Positions 30,005 to 38,707 of a stretch of 51,883 bases of DNA are shown piece after piece; the stretch's first letter is position 1, and each line of letters starts with the position of its first letter. Source of the stretch: Planctomycetes bacterium UBA2386. GTDB taxonomy: Bacteria > Planctomycetota > UBA1135 > UBA2386. The stretch is from positions 56,908 to 108,790 of the forward strand of contig DDSQ01000125.1 of assembly GCA_002343845.1 (NCBI GenBank), given 5' to 3'. Both the position numbers and the translations under genes were made by a program. The notes beneath the pieces are model-generated. The model did not search any database. It was not told where the DNA came from and was given only the letters and a program-made list of their open reading frames with translations.

Positions 30005-31858
30005 TCAGCGCGCTGGCGCAACCGCGGCGAGGCACAGCAGCGCCATCGCCGTACCGTAGCCGCGACCGAGCTCGTGGCTGTCGACGAAGCACCCGTCGAA
30101 CTCGGGCAGCGACAGCACCAGGGCACGCTGCTGCGCGAGCAGTTCGGCGCGCTTGCCCGGCTCGGCGATCGCCAGCGTTGCCTCGGCGCGCGCCAGCATG
30201 TCGAACCAGAAGAAGAAGCCGCCGTAACCGTGCTGGTCGGCGTGGTCGTCGTATTTGCGCACCGCCGCGAGCAGGTCGTGATGGCGGTGGCCGGCTTCGA
30301 CCGCGGCGAGCAGCTTGCCCTGGTCGCTGCCCCCGAACAGGAACAGGCCGAACTCGCACAACGGCATGCGCCCGGCGGAGCCCGGCACCGAAGCGCGCGG
30401 TTTGCCGTTCGGCGTGTGGGCGTAGCTGAAGGCACCCTCGGCGGTGCGGTTCATCGCCAGCGCGCGCAGGCCACGGTCGATCGCGTCCTGCGGCACTGTG
30501 ATGCCCGCGCCCTTGGCGAGGTGCAGCGCCTGCAACGCGGTCGCGATCGCGAACGGATTGCCGTACTCGTGGAACCACACGCCGGTCTCCGGCTGCAGGG
30601 CCAGCAGCGCGCCCACGCCACGTTGCAGCAGCGGCTGCAGTTCGCCCTTGGCGCCGCGGCGCGCCTGCCAGGCGGCGAGGAAGCGCAGCGCGTAGGTGCG
30701 CGCCCACAGGATCTCGTCGCGGTCGGACAACGCCACCCACGCGTCGTTCTTCACCTGCTCGAGGATGCGGCCCAGCATCGCCTCGACGCGCGCGCGCAGA
30801 CCAGCACCGAGCAGCGCGTGGTCCTCGCCGTCGCGCGCCGCCGCGGCGAGCAACGCCTCGCCAACGAGGCAGGTCACCGCAGCGTGCACGTTCGGCAGGC
30901 CGTCGGTGCCGCCGAAGTCGTAGATGCTGTCGCGCACCACGCCGTCGCCGTCGTCGATGCTGCACAGGAACGCAACCGACCGCCGCCACAGCTCCGCTTC
31001 GTCGTAGACGCCCGCGGGCGCGCGCGAGCCATCGTGGGGGTTGGCGGTGAGCACCGCGGCCGGCAGCGGCAGGTAGTCCTCGAAGCCGCGGCTGAACGGG
31101 CCGTGGCCCTCGAGCTCGAGCGCCGCCTTCCAGGCCAGCGGCTGCTCGGGCAGCGCCGCGACGAGTTCCTGCCACCGCGCATGCGCTTGCTCCTTGCGAC
31201 CGTCGCGCAGCGCCGCCGCCCCCCACAGCCAGTGTGCCTCGGCCGCGATTGCCGGCGCGGGCGCAGCGGCGAGCACCGCGTCGGCGCGCGTGCGCGCCAG
31301 GCCGCGGTCACCGACGCGGTAGCTGTCCCACGCCTCGCGCAGCGCGGCGGCCCCCGGAAACCCGACCGCGGGTGCAGCGACCAGGCGTCGCAGCGGCGCC
31401 TCGAACCACTCCGGGTGGAACGAGGTGAGCTGGTCGACGCGGGCGAGTTCCTTGCCGTCGCCGTCGAGCACGAGATAGCCCGGCTCGATGAAGCGCTGCC
31501 GCACCAGTCCGTAGCGTTGCTGCACGTCGCCGCTGGGCACGACCGCGAGCGGCACGAAGCGCTCGGTCAACAGCTCGATCGTCGTCGGCCACGAGAACGG
31601 CCCGCCGCGCAGGTACCGATCGATCTCCGGCTTGCGGTCCATCGGCGAACGCGCGACCGCGGGCACGTACCAGAACACCGGCTTGCCCTGTTCCTTCGCC
31701 GCGGCGAGCGCCGCCGCCAGTTCGGTTCGCCACGGCACGGCGCCGCCGGCGCGGGCAGCGAGTTCGCTCGGAGTCGTACGGATCTTCTTGGTCGAGTTCT
31801 GTGCCGCGAGCGGCAGCAGCACGAACGCACCGACGAAAGCCAGGACGGGAGCGCGCAT
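30005..31858 (-). CDS. Secreted protein with a thioredoxin-like N-terminus and an alpha-toroid (prenyltransferase-like) C-terminus
   Basis: The 617-residue product has a signal peptide (1-19, ending PLAAQ). Residues 35-160 look like a thioredoxin fold without the CxxC: AAAKEQGKPVFWYVPAVARS, a cluster near FVPLAVVPSGD and GYLVLDGDGKELAR. From about 290 the sequence has repeats of an alpha/alpha-toroid, with NPFAIATALQALHLAKGAG and ALAMNRTAEGAFSYAHTPNG, as in squalene-cyclase and glycoside-hydrolase-like folds. A redox role is unlikely; a binding or hydrolytic role is possible. nfeD begins 42 nt downstream on the same strand. The gene diverges from the S46 peptidase gene. Confidence 0.72.
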   Translation of the reverse strand: MRAPVLAFVGAFVLLPLAAQNSTKKIRTTPSELAARAGGAVPWRTELAAALAAAKEQGKPVFWYVPAVARSPMDRKPEIDRYLRGGPFSWPTTIELLTERFVPLAVVPSGDVQQRYGLVRQRFIEPGYLVLDGDGKELARVDQLTSFHPEWFEAPLRRLVAAPAVGFPGAAALREAWDSYRVGDRGLARTRADAVLAAAPAPAIAAEAHWLWGAAALRDGRKEQAHARWQELVAALPEQPLAWKAALELEGHGPFSRGFEDYLPLPAAVLTANPHDGSRAPAGVYDEAELWRRSVAFLCSIDDGDGVVRDSIYDFGGTDGLPNVHAAVTCLVGEALLAAAARDGEDHALLGAGLRARVEAMLGRILEQVKNDAWVALSDRDEILWARTYALRFLAAWQARRGAKGELQPLLQRGVGALLALQPETGVWFHEYGNPFAIATALQALHLAKGAGITVPQDAIDRGLRALAMNRTAEGAFSYAHTPNGKPRASVPGSAGRMPLCEFGLFLFGGSDQGKLLAAVEAGHRHHDLLAAVRKYDDHADQHGYGGFFFWFDMLARAEATLAIAEPGKRAELLAQQRALVLSLPEFDGCFVDSHELGRGYGTAMALLCLAAVAPAR

Positions 31859-32149
31859 GCCGGCAGCGTGCCCGGCGTGCTCGCGCGCGCAAGCGAGCAT
31901 CGACGGGCCAGCCACGTGCCGAGCCGGCGGGCCACCGATGCGGATCGCGCCGGTGCCGCGAACGACGATCCTGCCGCCGGCCGAGCGACCTGGGTCGAGG
32001 CGCAGGCCGGCGCGCGGTGTTGGGACGGCATGGCCGGGCGGTGGCAGCCGGTGTCGACGACACGAGGAACCGCCGAGCCCGACCCGACCGAAGCCGTCGG
32101 GCGCAGGGCCGCGGCGAGCCGGCATTCGCGAAGCACCAGCGCCGACCGT
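31859..32149. other. Divergent intergenic region, probably promoters for the toroid and S46 genes
   Basis: This 291-nt gap separates two divergent start codons. No open reading frame with homology-like features, no clear -35/-10 pair and no repeat was seen. Control of both exported proteins should lie here. Confidence 0.4.
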
Positions 32150-34267
32150 ATGACTTCCACGATGCTGCTGCGCCCGTTCGTCGCGTTCCTCGCCGCCGTC
32201 ACCTGCCTGCCCGACGAAGGGCAATGGCTGCCGACCCAGGTCCGGGAGATGGACTGGGCCGCCCTGCAGAAGCGCGGCATGCAGCTGACGAAGGACGAGT
32301 TCTGGCACCCGGAGAAGGGCGGCGTGTTGTCGGCGACGGTGCAGATCAACGGCTGCACGGCGTCGTTCGTCTCCGCCGAAGGGCTGCTGGTCACCAACCA
32401 CCACTGCGGCTTCGGCGCCATCAGCGAACTCAGCACGCCGCAGGACAACCTGCTGCAGAACGGCTTCGCCGCCGCCGACCGCGCCGCCGAGCGGCCGGCC
32501 CCGGGCATGGTCGCGAGCGTGCTGCAGCGCATCGAAGACGTCACCGCGGTGCTGCACGAGGCGCAGGCGAAGGCCAAGGACGACCTCGACCGCTGGAGCA
32601 TCACGCAACGCACGATCGCGCGCCTCGTCGCCGAGGGCGAGAGCAAGACGCCGAACACCAAGTGCAGCGTCGCGTCGTTCCTCGAGGGCAAGGAGTACCA
32701 CCTCTACTACCGCACGCAGATCCGCGACGTGCGCCTGGTCTACGCCCCGCCGCGCGCGATCGGCGAGTTCGGCGGCGAGGTCGACAACTGGGAGTGGCCG
32801 CGCCACACCGGCGACTTCGCGTTCTTCCGCGCCTACGTGGCGCCGAACGGCGACGTGCGCGACCACCACGCCGACAACGTGCCGTACCCGACGAAGCACT
32901 TCCTGAAGATCGCGACCGGCGGCGTGCAGCAGGGTGATCTCGCGATCATCATGGGCTACCCGGGCCGCACGCAGCGCTACAAGACCAGCCGCGGCGTGAT
33001 GAACCAGGAGGGCTTCGTCTACCCGCGCCGGCTCGACGTTCTGACCCGCGCGATCGCCGTGCTCGAAGCCGCCGGCAAGACCGACGAGAAGCTCGCGCTC
33101 GAGGTCGCCGACAGCATCAAGTCGCTCGCCAACGTGCAGAAGAACGCCAGCGGGATGCTGTTCGGCCTGCGCAACAACCGCACGGTCGAGAAGAAGCTGC
33201 GCGAAGAGGAGTCGTTCGCCGCGTTCGCCCGCGCCGCCGGCAACGACGCCTGGAACACCGTGCTCGCCGAGATGCTGGCGATCGACGAAGCGGAGTCGCT
33301 GACGATCGAGCGCGAAACGCTGGTGTCGCTGGTCGGCATGCTGTCCGAGGGCATGCCACTCCTGATGGTGCTGGTCGAAGCGTGCGGCGCTGCCGCCAAC
33401 AACCCGGACGGCAAGGTGCCGCCGCGGCTGCAGCAGGCGCTGGCGATGGACGAGCTGACGACGCACTGGACGTCGATCGAACGACCGATGGTGCGCATCG
33501 TCCTCGACGAAGTGGCCGGCCTGCGCGACCGCCTCGCCGGCACCGAGTTCCTCGGCAGTGGACCGGCCGCCGAGGTCGAGGCGAAGTTCTTCGCCGACAC
33601 CAAGATGCTCGACGCGAAGGCCCGGCAGGAGCTGTTCGGCAAGGGCAAGGACGCCGTCGCCGCGAGCCAGGACCCGCTGGTGGCGCTGGCCCGAACCCTG
33701 GCGACCGAACGTCTGGCGACCACGCAGCGGCAGCGCGAACGTGCGGGCAAGATGCTCGACGTCGGCCGCCGCTGGATCCAGGCGCAGGAAGCGTTCCGCG
33801 GCACGTCGTTCTATCCCGACGCCAACAGCACGCTGCGGGTGTCGATCGCCGAGGTCGCCGGCTACGCGCCGCGCGAAGCGATCACCTACGCGCCGTTCAC
33901 GACGGTCGCCGGCCTGCTGCAGAAGGAGAAGGGCAAGGAGCCGTTCGCCAACCCCAAGGCCCTGCTCGATGCGGCGGCGACGCGCAGCACCTCGCGCTGG
34001 GTCGATGCGCGCCTCGGCGACGTGCCGGTGTGCTTCCTGACCAACGGCGACACCACCGGCGGCAACTCCGGGTCGCCGGTCGTCAACGGCAAGGGCGAAC
34101 TGATCGGCCTGAACTTCGACCGCGTGTTCGAAGCGGTCGCCGGCGACTTCGGCTGGAACCAGGACCGTTCGCGCAACGTGGTCTGCGACATCCGCTACGC
34201 GCTGTGGGTGATCGAGTCGGTGTTCCCGAGCACCGCCCTGCTGCAGGAGCTCGGCGTCGCCGGCTAG
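32150..34267 (+). CDS. Secreted S46-family serine dipeptidyl-peptidase, DPP11-like
   Basis: The 705-residue enzyme belongs to the S46 family of periplasmic dipeptidyl-peptidases of asaccharolytic bacteria. Catalytic residues are His85 (TNHHCGFGAI), Asp222 (RHTGDFAFFRAY) and Ser640 (TTGGNSGSPV). The residue 18 positions after the serine is Arg658 in GLNFDRVFE. In the characterised DPP11, Ser655 and Arg673 have the same spacing and the arginine gives preference for Asp/Glu at P1; DPP7 has Gly there. So acidic-residue specificity is inferred. A signal peptide (about 1-22) precedes PDEGQWLPTQV. The gene ends 9 nt from a convergent pilin-like gene. Confidence 0.92.
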   Translation: MTSTMLLRPFVAFLAAVTCLPDEGQWLPTQVREMDWAALQKRGMQLTKDEFWHPEKGGVLSATVQINGCTASFVSAEGLLVTNHHCGFGAISELSTPQDNLLQNGFAAADRAAERPAPGMVASVLQRIEDVTAVLHEAQAKAKDDLDRWSITQRTIARLVAEGESKTPNTKCSVASFLEGKEYHLYYRTQIRDVRLVYAPPRAIGEFGGEVDNWEWPRHTGDFAFFRAYVAPNGDVRDHHADNVPYPTKHFLKIATGGVQQGDLAIIMGYPGRTQRYKTSRGVMNQEGFVYPRRLDVLTRAIAVLEAAGKTDEKLALEVADSIKSLANVQKNASGMLFGLRNNRTVEKKLREEESFAAFARAAGNDAWNTVLAEMLAIDEAESLTIERETLVSLVGMLSEGMPLLMVLVEACGAAANNPDGKVPPRLQQALAMDELTTHWTSIERPMVRIVLDEVAGLRDRLAGTEFLGSGPAAEVEAKFFADTKMLDAKARQELFGKGKDAVAASQDPLVALARTLATERLATTQRQRERAGKMLDVGRRWIQAQEAFRGTSFYPDANSTLRVSIAEVAGYAPREAITYAPFTTVAGLLQKEKGKEPFANPKALLDAAATRSTSRWVDARLGDVPVCFLTNGDTTGGNSGSPVVNGKGELIGLNFDRVFEAVAGDFGWNQDRSRNVVCDIRYALWVIESVFPSTALLQELGVAG

Positions 34268-34276
34268 GGCGTGCCC

Positions 34277-35398
34277 CTAGAGAACGCCTCGCCACTGGAT
34301 GCGGCAGTTGCCCTTGCCGGGCCAACTGAGACCAAGCGGCGTCTTCGGCACGAACGCAGCCGTGCGCGTGAGCGTGGTCTTCGTCGCGCTGATGCCGGCC
34401 GGCGTGATGAGCATTCCAGTGATGGCGCCGTCGTTGAAACTGGCCACGTCGTTGGCGTAGACCACGCCCGTGATCGTCTGCTTGCCGGCCGTGCCGGTCA
34501 GCGTGCAGTTCGGCGCGAGGATCGCCAGGTTGCCGGTCAGGGCCGTGCCCCCATTCACCGTCGCCCCGTCGCGCAGGTTCACGCGGGGGCGCACCGTGAG
34601 CACGCCGGTCGTCACCACCACGAGCGTGCCGTTGAGCACCGAGTCCTTCAGCGTGAAGATCTGTCCCGAGCCGAGCGTCACGCGCACGATCCCGGACAGG
34701 GTCTGGTCATCCAGCGTCTGGGTGCCGCTGTAGTCGGTCACCGTCACGCCGCCCTGGGTCGTCGCCGGAAACGCCGCGGTGTCCACCGTCGGCGCCCCGA
34801 CCGTCGGCATCCCGTACGACGTGCTGCCGCTCGTGTGCTCGATCACGCCACCGAGGACGGGCACCGTGGTCACGAGGTGCACGTCGCCCGTCATCTTGAG
34901 GCGCTTCGAACCGCCGGTCATCGGCAACGCCGGGTCGCCGAACCAGCACGAACCACTCACGGTGAAGTCCCTGGTGAACGAACTCGTCCCCGCGTAGCTC
35001 AGGTAGGCGTACGGAGGCGGGGCGACGGTGGTCACGGTGAGATCGGCTCCGAGCCGGACTTCGACGCCGTCGCAGCGCGCCGTCGCGACGACCTGCGGCG
35101 ACTGGGCCGGCTGCAGCGCGACGGCCACTTGCTCGCCGGTGGCGAGCGTGAAGCTCGTCGTCGCCGACAGCAGGCCGTCGTTGACCACCTTGGCCGCCGC
35201 CCATTCGACGCCACTCGCCGCCGCGCGATGGGCGCGGCGCTGCGCCGTGCCCTGATCGCGCACTGCGACCGCCTGGTCGCGCCCGGCCAGGACCGTGACG
35301 GCGAGCAACGACAACGACACGGTGAGGATCAGCGCGACCAGCAAGGCCGCACCACGTTCCCCTGCGCCGATCGGATGTGGAGCCATCGACCGTCTCAT
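34277..35398 (-). CDS. PilX/GspK-like pilus-assembly protein with a beta-helical C-terminal half
   Basis: The 373-residue product starts with a short basic segment and a pilin-like hydrophobic helix (GERGAALLVALILTVSLSLL, with GERG before it). AAASGVEWAAAKVV in the next helix is typical of PilX-type assembly proteins. The C-terminal half is rich in short V, T, G and N turns (LKDSVLNGTLVVVTTGVLTV, then VNLRDGATVNGGTALTG) and looks like a beta-helix. It is divergent from the pilus operon by 71 nt and so probably serves it. ATG at 35386 is an alternative start. Confidence 0.78.
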   Translation of the reverse strand: MRRSMAPHPIGAGERGAALLVALILTVSLSLLAVTVLAGRDQAVAVRDQGTAQRRAHRAAASGVEWAAAKVVNDGLLSATTSFTLATGEQVAVALQPAQSPQVVATARCDGVEVRLGADLTVTTVAPPPYAYLSYAGTSSFTRDFTVSGSCWFGDPALPMTGGSKRLKMTGDVHLVTTVPVLGGVIEHTSGSTSYGMPTVGAPTVDTAAFPATTQGGVTVTDYSGTQTLDDQTLSGIVRVTLGSGQIFTLKDSVLNGTLVVVTTGVLTVRPRVNLRDGATVNGGTALTGNLAILAPNCTLTGTAGKQTITGVVYANDVASFNDGAITGMLITPAGISATKTTLTRTAAFVPKTPLGLSWPGKGNCRIQWRGVL

Positions 35399-35469
35399 CG
35401 GCAGAACGGGGTGAGCTTGAGCACACCACGGGCTGCAGCCGCTGACGGCACGCAGCCGATGGAGGCCAC

Positions 35470-35976
35470 GTGCGCAGTCGAGGCTTCACGCTGGTCGAAG
35501 TGTTGCTCGTCGTGGCCATCCTCGGGATCCTCGCCGGGGCGGCCGTAAGCACCCTCAACAGCGACGAGAGCGAAGTCGACGCCGCCGCCCGTCAACTCGC
35601 CGCGGACCTCCTGCAGGCGCAGCAACTGGCGATCGCCCACCGGCTGCCGGTGGGTCTCTCGATGCCCGGCGGGCTCGCGGCAACCACCTTCGTGCTCACC
35701 GACGGCACCGCCCTGGCGAGCGCGGAGACGGCGCTGCGCGCCCGGGGCACGCTCAGCGACCAGGAAGTGTCGCGCCTCGTGGCGGCGCGGCCCCGCACTG
35801 CCGATGGCATCGGCCCTGCGATCGGCAAGGCCGACTTCGGCGGCGGCAGCGTCCTGCTGTTCGGCGCCGACGGCGCGCCGGCGACCGGGGGGGTGGTGAC
35901 CGTGCAACTGCGTGCCATGGCCCTGAACGTGCGGTGCGCCCCGGTCACCGGCCGCATCGTGGTCACCAGGCCCTGA
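35470..35976 (+). CDS. GspH-like pseudopilin
   Basis: The 168-residue product has the type IV prepilin signature right at the start: MRSRG followed by FTLVEVLLVVAILGILAG, with cleavage expected after Gly5 and Glu at +5. A GGAGG ribosome-binding site lies 4 nt before the GTG. The mature part is beta-rich and has a GspH-type length. It is the first gene of the operon and is followed after 79 nt by a GspG-like gene. It would be cut by a prepilin peptidase, which is not encoded in the window. Confidence 0.9.
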   Translation: MRSRGFTLVEVLLVVAILGILAGAAVSTLNSDESEVDAAARQLAADLLQAQQLAIAHRLPVGLSMPGGLAATTFVLTDGTALASAETALRARGTLSDQEVSRLVAARPRTADGIGPAIGKADFGGGSVLLFGADGAPATGGVVTVQLRAMALNVRCAPVTGRIVVTRP

Positions 35977-36055
35977 GCCAAGGAGCTACTCAAGCCAGGG
36001 CCGGTCCGTGGCCGATGCCAACGGCGATCCGCTCCGAAACCATCAGGAACCTGCC

Positions 36056-36568
36056 ATGCGCAACCTTCCGCAATCCGCGTTCACGTTGATCGAGCTGCTG
36101 CTCGTCGTCGTCATCCTCGGCATTCTTGCCGCCGTCGCCATCCCGCAGTTCTCCGACAGCAGCGGCGAGGCGAAGGCGAGCAGCCTGCAGACGAACCTCG
36201 CGATGCTCCGCAACTCGATCGAGTACTACAAGGCCAACCACAAGGGCGTCTACCCGGGCTACCCGGTGGGCGGCGGCACGCCGACGCAGACCCTGCTCAT
36301 CAACCAGCTCACGCTGTCGAGCAAGGAAGACGGCTCGACCGCCGCGGTCGGCACGGCCGGCTTCGGCTACGGCCCGTACATCCGCGAGGCGCTGCCCGCC
36401 AACCCGGCCAGCGCGACCGGCCTCAACACCGTCAAGGTGCTCGCCGACGCCGACGCCTGGCCTGCCGCTGACGACTCGACCGGTTGGATCTACCAGCCGA
36501 AGACCGGGAAGATCCGGGCCAACTCGACGGGCAACGCCCCGGCGGGCAAGGCCTGGTCCGACTACTGA
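36056..36568 (+). CDS. GspG/PilA-like major pseudopilin
   Basis: The 170-residue product starts MRNLPQSA, then FTLIELLLVVVILGILAAVA. The residue before the cleavage point is Ala8 instead of the usual Gly, which a prepilin peptidase tolerates. The N-terminal helix goes on into SSLQTNLAMLRNSIEYYKAN, and the C-terminal domain ends with WIYQPKTGKIRANST, typical of GspG-like proteins. An in-frame ATG at 36008 would add 16 residues before the signature and was rejected. AGGA precedes the ATG chosen. It is probably the main subunit of the fibre. Confidence 0.92.
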   Translation: MRNLPQSAFTLIELLLVVVILGILAAVAIPQFSDSSGEAKASSLQTNLAMLRNSIEYYKANHKGVYPGYPVGGGTPTQTLLINQLTLSSKEDGSTAAVGTAGFGYGPYIREALPANPASATGLNTVKVLADADAWPAADDSTGWIYQPKTGKIRANSTGNAPAGKAWSDY

Positions 36569-36613
36569 CGCGCCGTCCTGGCTGCGCGCCTCCACGCGCA
36601 CCGAGGCCTAGCC

Positions 36614-37630
36614 ATGCGTCGACGTCGGTCCCCCATCGCCATTGATTTCGGAGCGCAGGCCGTCACGGTGCTGCAGGCGGTGGCGCATGCCGGCACGGTT
36701 GCCGTGCACGCCGCCGCCCGGATCGGGCTGCCGGCGACCACCGACGACGACGCCCGCCAGCAGGCGTGGCTCGATGCCGCGGCCACGGCGCTGCAGTCAG
36801 GTTCCTTCCGCGGCCGGAGTGTGGCCTCCGCCTTCGACCTGGCAGCCGTCGGGACCCGCCACGTGCGCCTGCCGCACGACGCCCTCGACGACGCCGACAG
36901 CCGCATCGCCGCGCACGTGGCCCCGCCGGGCGACGACGGCGAAGTCGCCGTCTGCTCGCTCATGGTCGCCGACCTGCTCGAACAGGGCGAACGCAAGCGC
37001 GAGTTCCTGTGCTGCGTCACTCCGACGACCACGATCGATCGTCGCATCGCGCTGCTCGAGAAGTTGCGCTGCCTGCCGCACACGATCGAGTTCGCGCCCC
37101 TGGCCATGGTCCGGGCGCTGCAGCACGGCGGCAACGCCTCGTTCGCGCACCTCGACATCGGCGCCGAGGACAGCCGCGTCACCTTCGTGCGCAGCGGGCA
37201 ACCGCTGATGGTCCGACGCGTGCGGATCGGCGGCGAACGCTGCCGCCAGTTGCTCGAGGAGCGGCTCGGTCTCGACCTGGTCGCCCTGCAGACGGTCGTC
37301 GCGGCAGCGCCGCAGGACCCGGCGTTGGCCAAGGCGATCGAGGACGCCCTCGCCGAACCGCTGGAGGCCATCGCCGGCCGCATCGTCGAGGGCATCCGCT
37401 ACTGCGGGGCGCTGTTCGGCGGCCGCGCCGTCACGGCGCTGCAGGCGACCGGGCGCGTCGCCCACCTGCCTGGGTTCGTGGCCGGGCTCGGCCACCGCGT
37501 CGGCCTCACCACCGAACTGGCCGACCCCTTCACCAACGTCGACCCCGGGCCGCTGGCAGCCGCGTCGCCGGCCCAGCGTTCGACCTACACGACCGCGCTC
37601 GGGTTGTGCCTCGGAGGGCTCGCGGCATGA
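36614..37630 (+). CDS. pilM: PilM-like actin-fold ATPase
   Basis: The 338-residue product resembles PilM, the cytoplasmic actin-like ring protein that binds the N-terminus of PilN. It has SPIAIDFGAQAVTVLQ (first phosphate loop), HLDIGAEDSRVTFVRSGQ (second) and TALQATGRVAHLPGF near the adenosine region. It is shorter in the middle than some relatives. It opens the M-N-O-P block. The ATG is preceded by GAGG, and its stop overlaps the next ATG. Confidence 0.86.
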   Translation: MRRRRSPIAIDFGAQAVTVLQAVAHAGTVAVHAAARIGLPATTDDDARQQAWLDAAATALQSGSFRGRSVASAFDLAAVGTRHVRLPHDALDDADSRIAAHVAPPGDDGEVAVCSLMVADLLEQGERKREFLCCVTPTTTIDRRIALLEKLRCLPHTIEFAPLAMVRALQHGGNASFAHLDIGAEDSRVTFVRSGQPLMVRRVRIGGERCRQLLEERLGLDLVALQTVVAAAPQDPALAKAIEDALAEPLEAIAGRIVEGIRYCGALFGGRAVTALQATGRVAHLPGFVAGLGHRVGLTTELADPFTNVDPGPLAAASPAQRSTYTTALGLCLGGLAA

Positions 37631-38187
37631 CCGTGCTCGTCGACTTCCTGCCCGCGGCCTGGCGCGAACGGCAGCGCCAGCGGCAGCGCACGAAGAAGCG
37701 CCTGCTGATGCTGATCCCGGTGGCGACCAGCCTGCTGGCGACCGACCTCGTGCTGCGCCAACGCGTCCACATCGCCCAGGAGATGATCGAGAACGCGCGC
37801 GCCCACGAGATGCGCGCCGAGCAGGCCGCGACCCAGCTGCGCCAGCAGGCGTCCCGCCTCGCTTCCCGGCAAGCCACGATCGAACACGACCTGCAGCCGC
37901 TGCAGGTCCCCAGGATGATCACGCTGCTCGACGCGATCGTCGCCGGGATGCCGGCCGGCACGGTGCTGAACGAAGTGACGCTGCGCCACGAACCGTGGTC
38001 GACGACGGCGCGGCCGACGGTGGCCATCCAGGCCAGCACGGCGTCCTCCGCCCAGTTCGAGCGGTTCCTCGCCGCCCTCGGCATCGAGAGCGCGCTGCCC
38101 CAGTTGCACTGCACCCGCACGTTCCGCACCAGCAGCGGTGTCGGATTCCAACTCGACTCCACCACCGTCCCGGCGGGGCCACGATGA
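37627..38187 (+). CDS. pilN: PilN-like inner-membrane assembly protein
   Basis: The 186-residue product has the PilN layout: a short cytosolic start with VDFLPAAWRERQRQRQ, one helix (about 27-45), a coiled region (MRAEQAATQLRQQASRLASR) and a small ferredoxin-like domain with GMPAGTVLNEVTLRHEPW and FERFLAALGIES. PilN joins PilM in the cytoplasm to PilO in the membrane. It overlaps its neighbours by 4 nt on both sides. Confidence 0.82.
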   Translation: MTVLVDFLPAAWRERQRQRQRTKKRLLMLIPVATSLLATDLVLRQRVHIAQEMIENARAHEMRAEQAATQLRQQASRLASRQATIEHDLQPLQVPRMITLLDAIVAGMPAGTVLNEVTLRHEPWSTTARPTVAIQASTASSAQFERFLAALGIESALPQLHCTRTFRTSSGVGFQLDSTTVPAGPR

Positions 38188-38705
38188 GCCCGACGGCGAC
38201 CACCTACGTGCTGTTCACGGCCGTCGCCGCCACCTGGTTCGTGGTGTTCGGCCTGGGCCACTTCCGCGACCTCGACCGGCTGCACGCCGAGCTGGATGGC
38301 TGCTACGCGCGCGCCGAAGCGGCCGACGCCGAGATCGAACGGGCCAGCGTGCTCGCCCGGTTGAGCACGGACCTCGAGTCCTGGGACCAGACCCTGGCGC
38401 CGCTGCTGCAGCGCCGCGCCGACGCGCCGCCGTTGCTGCTCGCCGCCCAGTCCCTGCTCAGGGACTGTGGACTCAGCATCGAACGCGCCGAGTCGATGCC
38501 GAGCGAGCCCACGATGAAGCGCCCCAACGAGCGCATCCGGGCCGTCGTGACCGGCGCCTTCGGTCAGGTGTTCGACGCCGTGGCCCGACTCGAGAACGGA
38601 GCACCGCCGACCCGCATCACCGACCTCACGCTGCAGGCCGTCCCGGAAGGCAACGCGGTGCGTGTCGACCTGGTGATCTCGCGCACCTGGCAGGAGGCCC
38701 GCTGA
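38184..38705 (+). CDS. pilO: PilO-like inner-membrane assembly protein
   Basis: The 173-residue product is a short PilO-like protein: one N-terminal helix (TYVLFTAVAATWFVVFGLGH), a coiled segment (ELDGCYARAEAADAEIERAS) and a small periplasmic domain with RAVVTGAFGQVFDAVARLEN and RITDLTLQAV. The fold and place in the operon support the call more than sequence identity. It would dimerise with the PilN-like protein. Confidence 0.75.
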   Translation: MSPTATTYVLFTAVAATWFVVFGLGHFRDLDRLHAELDGCYARAEAADAEIERASVLARLSTDLESWDQTLAPLLQRRADAPPLLLAAQSLLRDCGLSIERAESMPSEPTMKRPNERIRAVVTGAFGQVFDAVARLENGAPPTRITDLTLQAVPEGNAVRVDLVISRTWQEAR

Positions 38706-38707
38706 AC

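Noticed and set aside
30074..32149. In-frame upstream extension of the S46 peptidase by about 690 codons
   Set aside because: It is antisense to the toroid-protein gene and has shadow composition; a signal peptide begins at the ATG at 32150.
31859..33466. In-frame upstream extension of the toroid-protein gene into the S46 gene
   Set aside because: The extension is antisense to a clearly coding peptidase gene; the ATG at 31858 opens a signal peptide.
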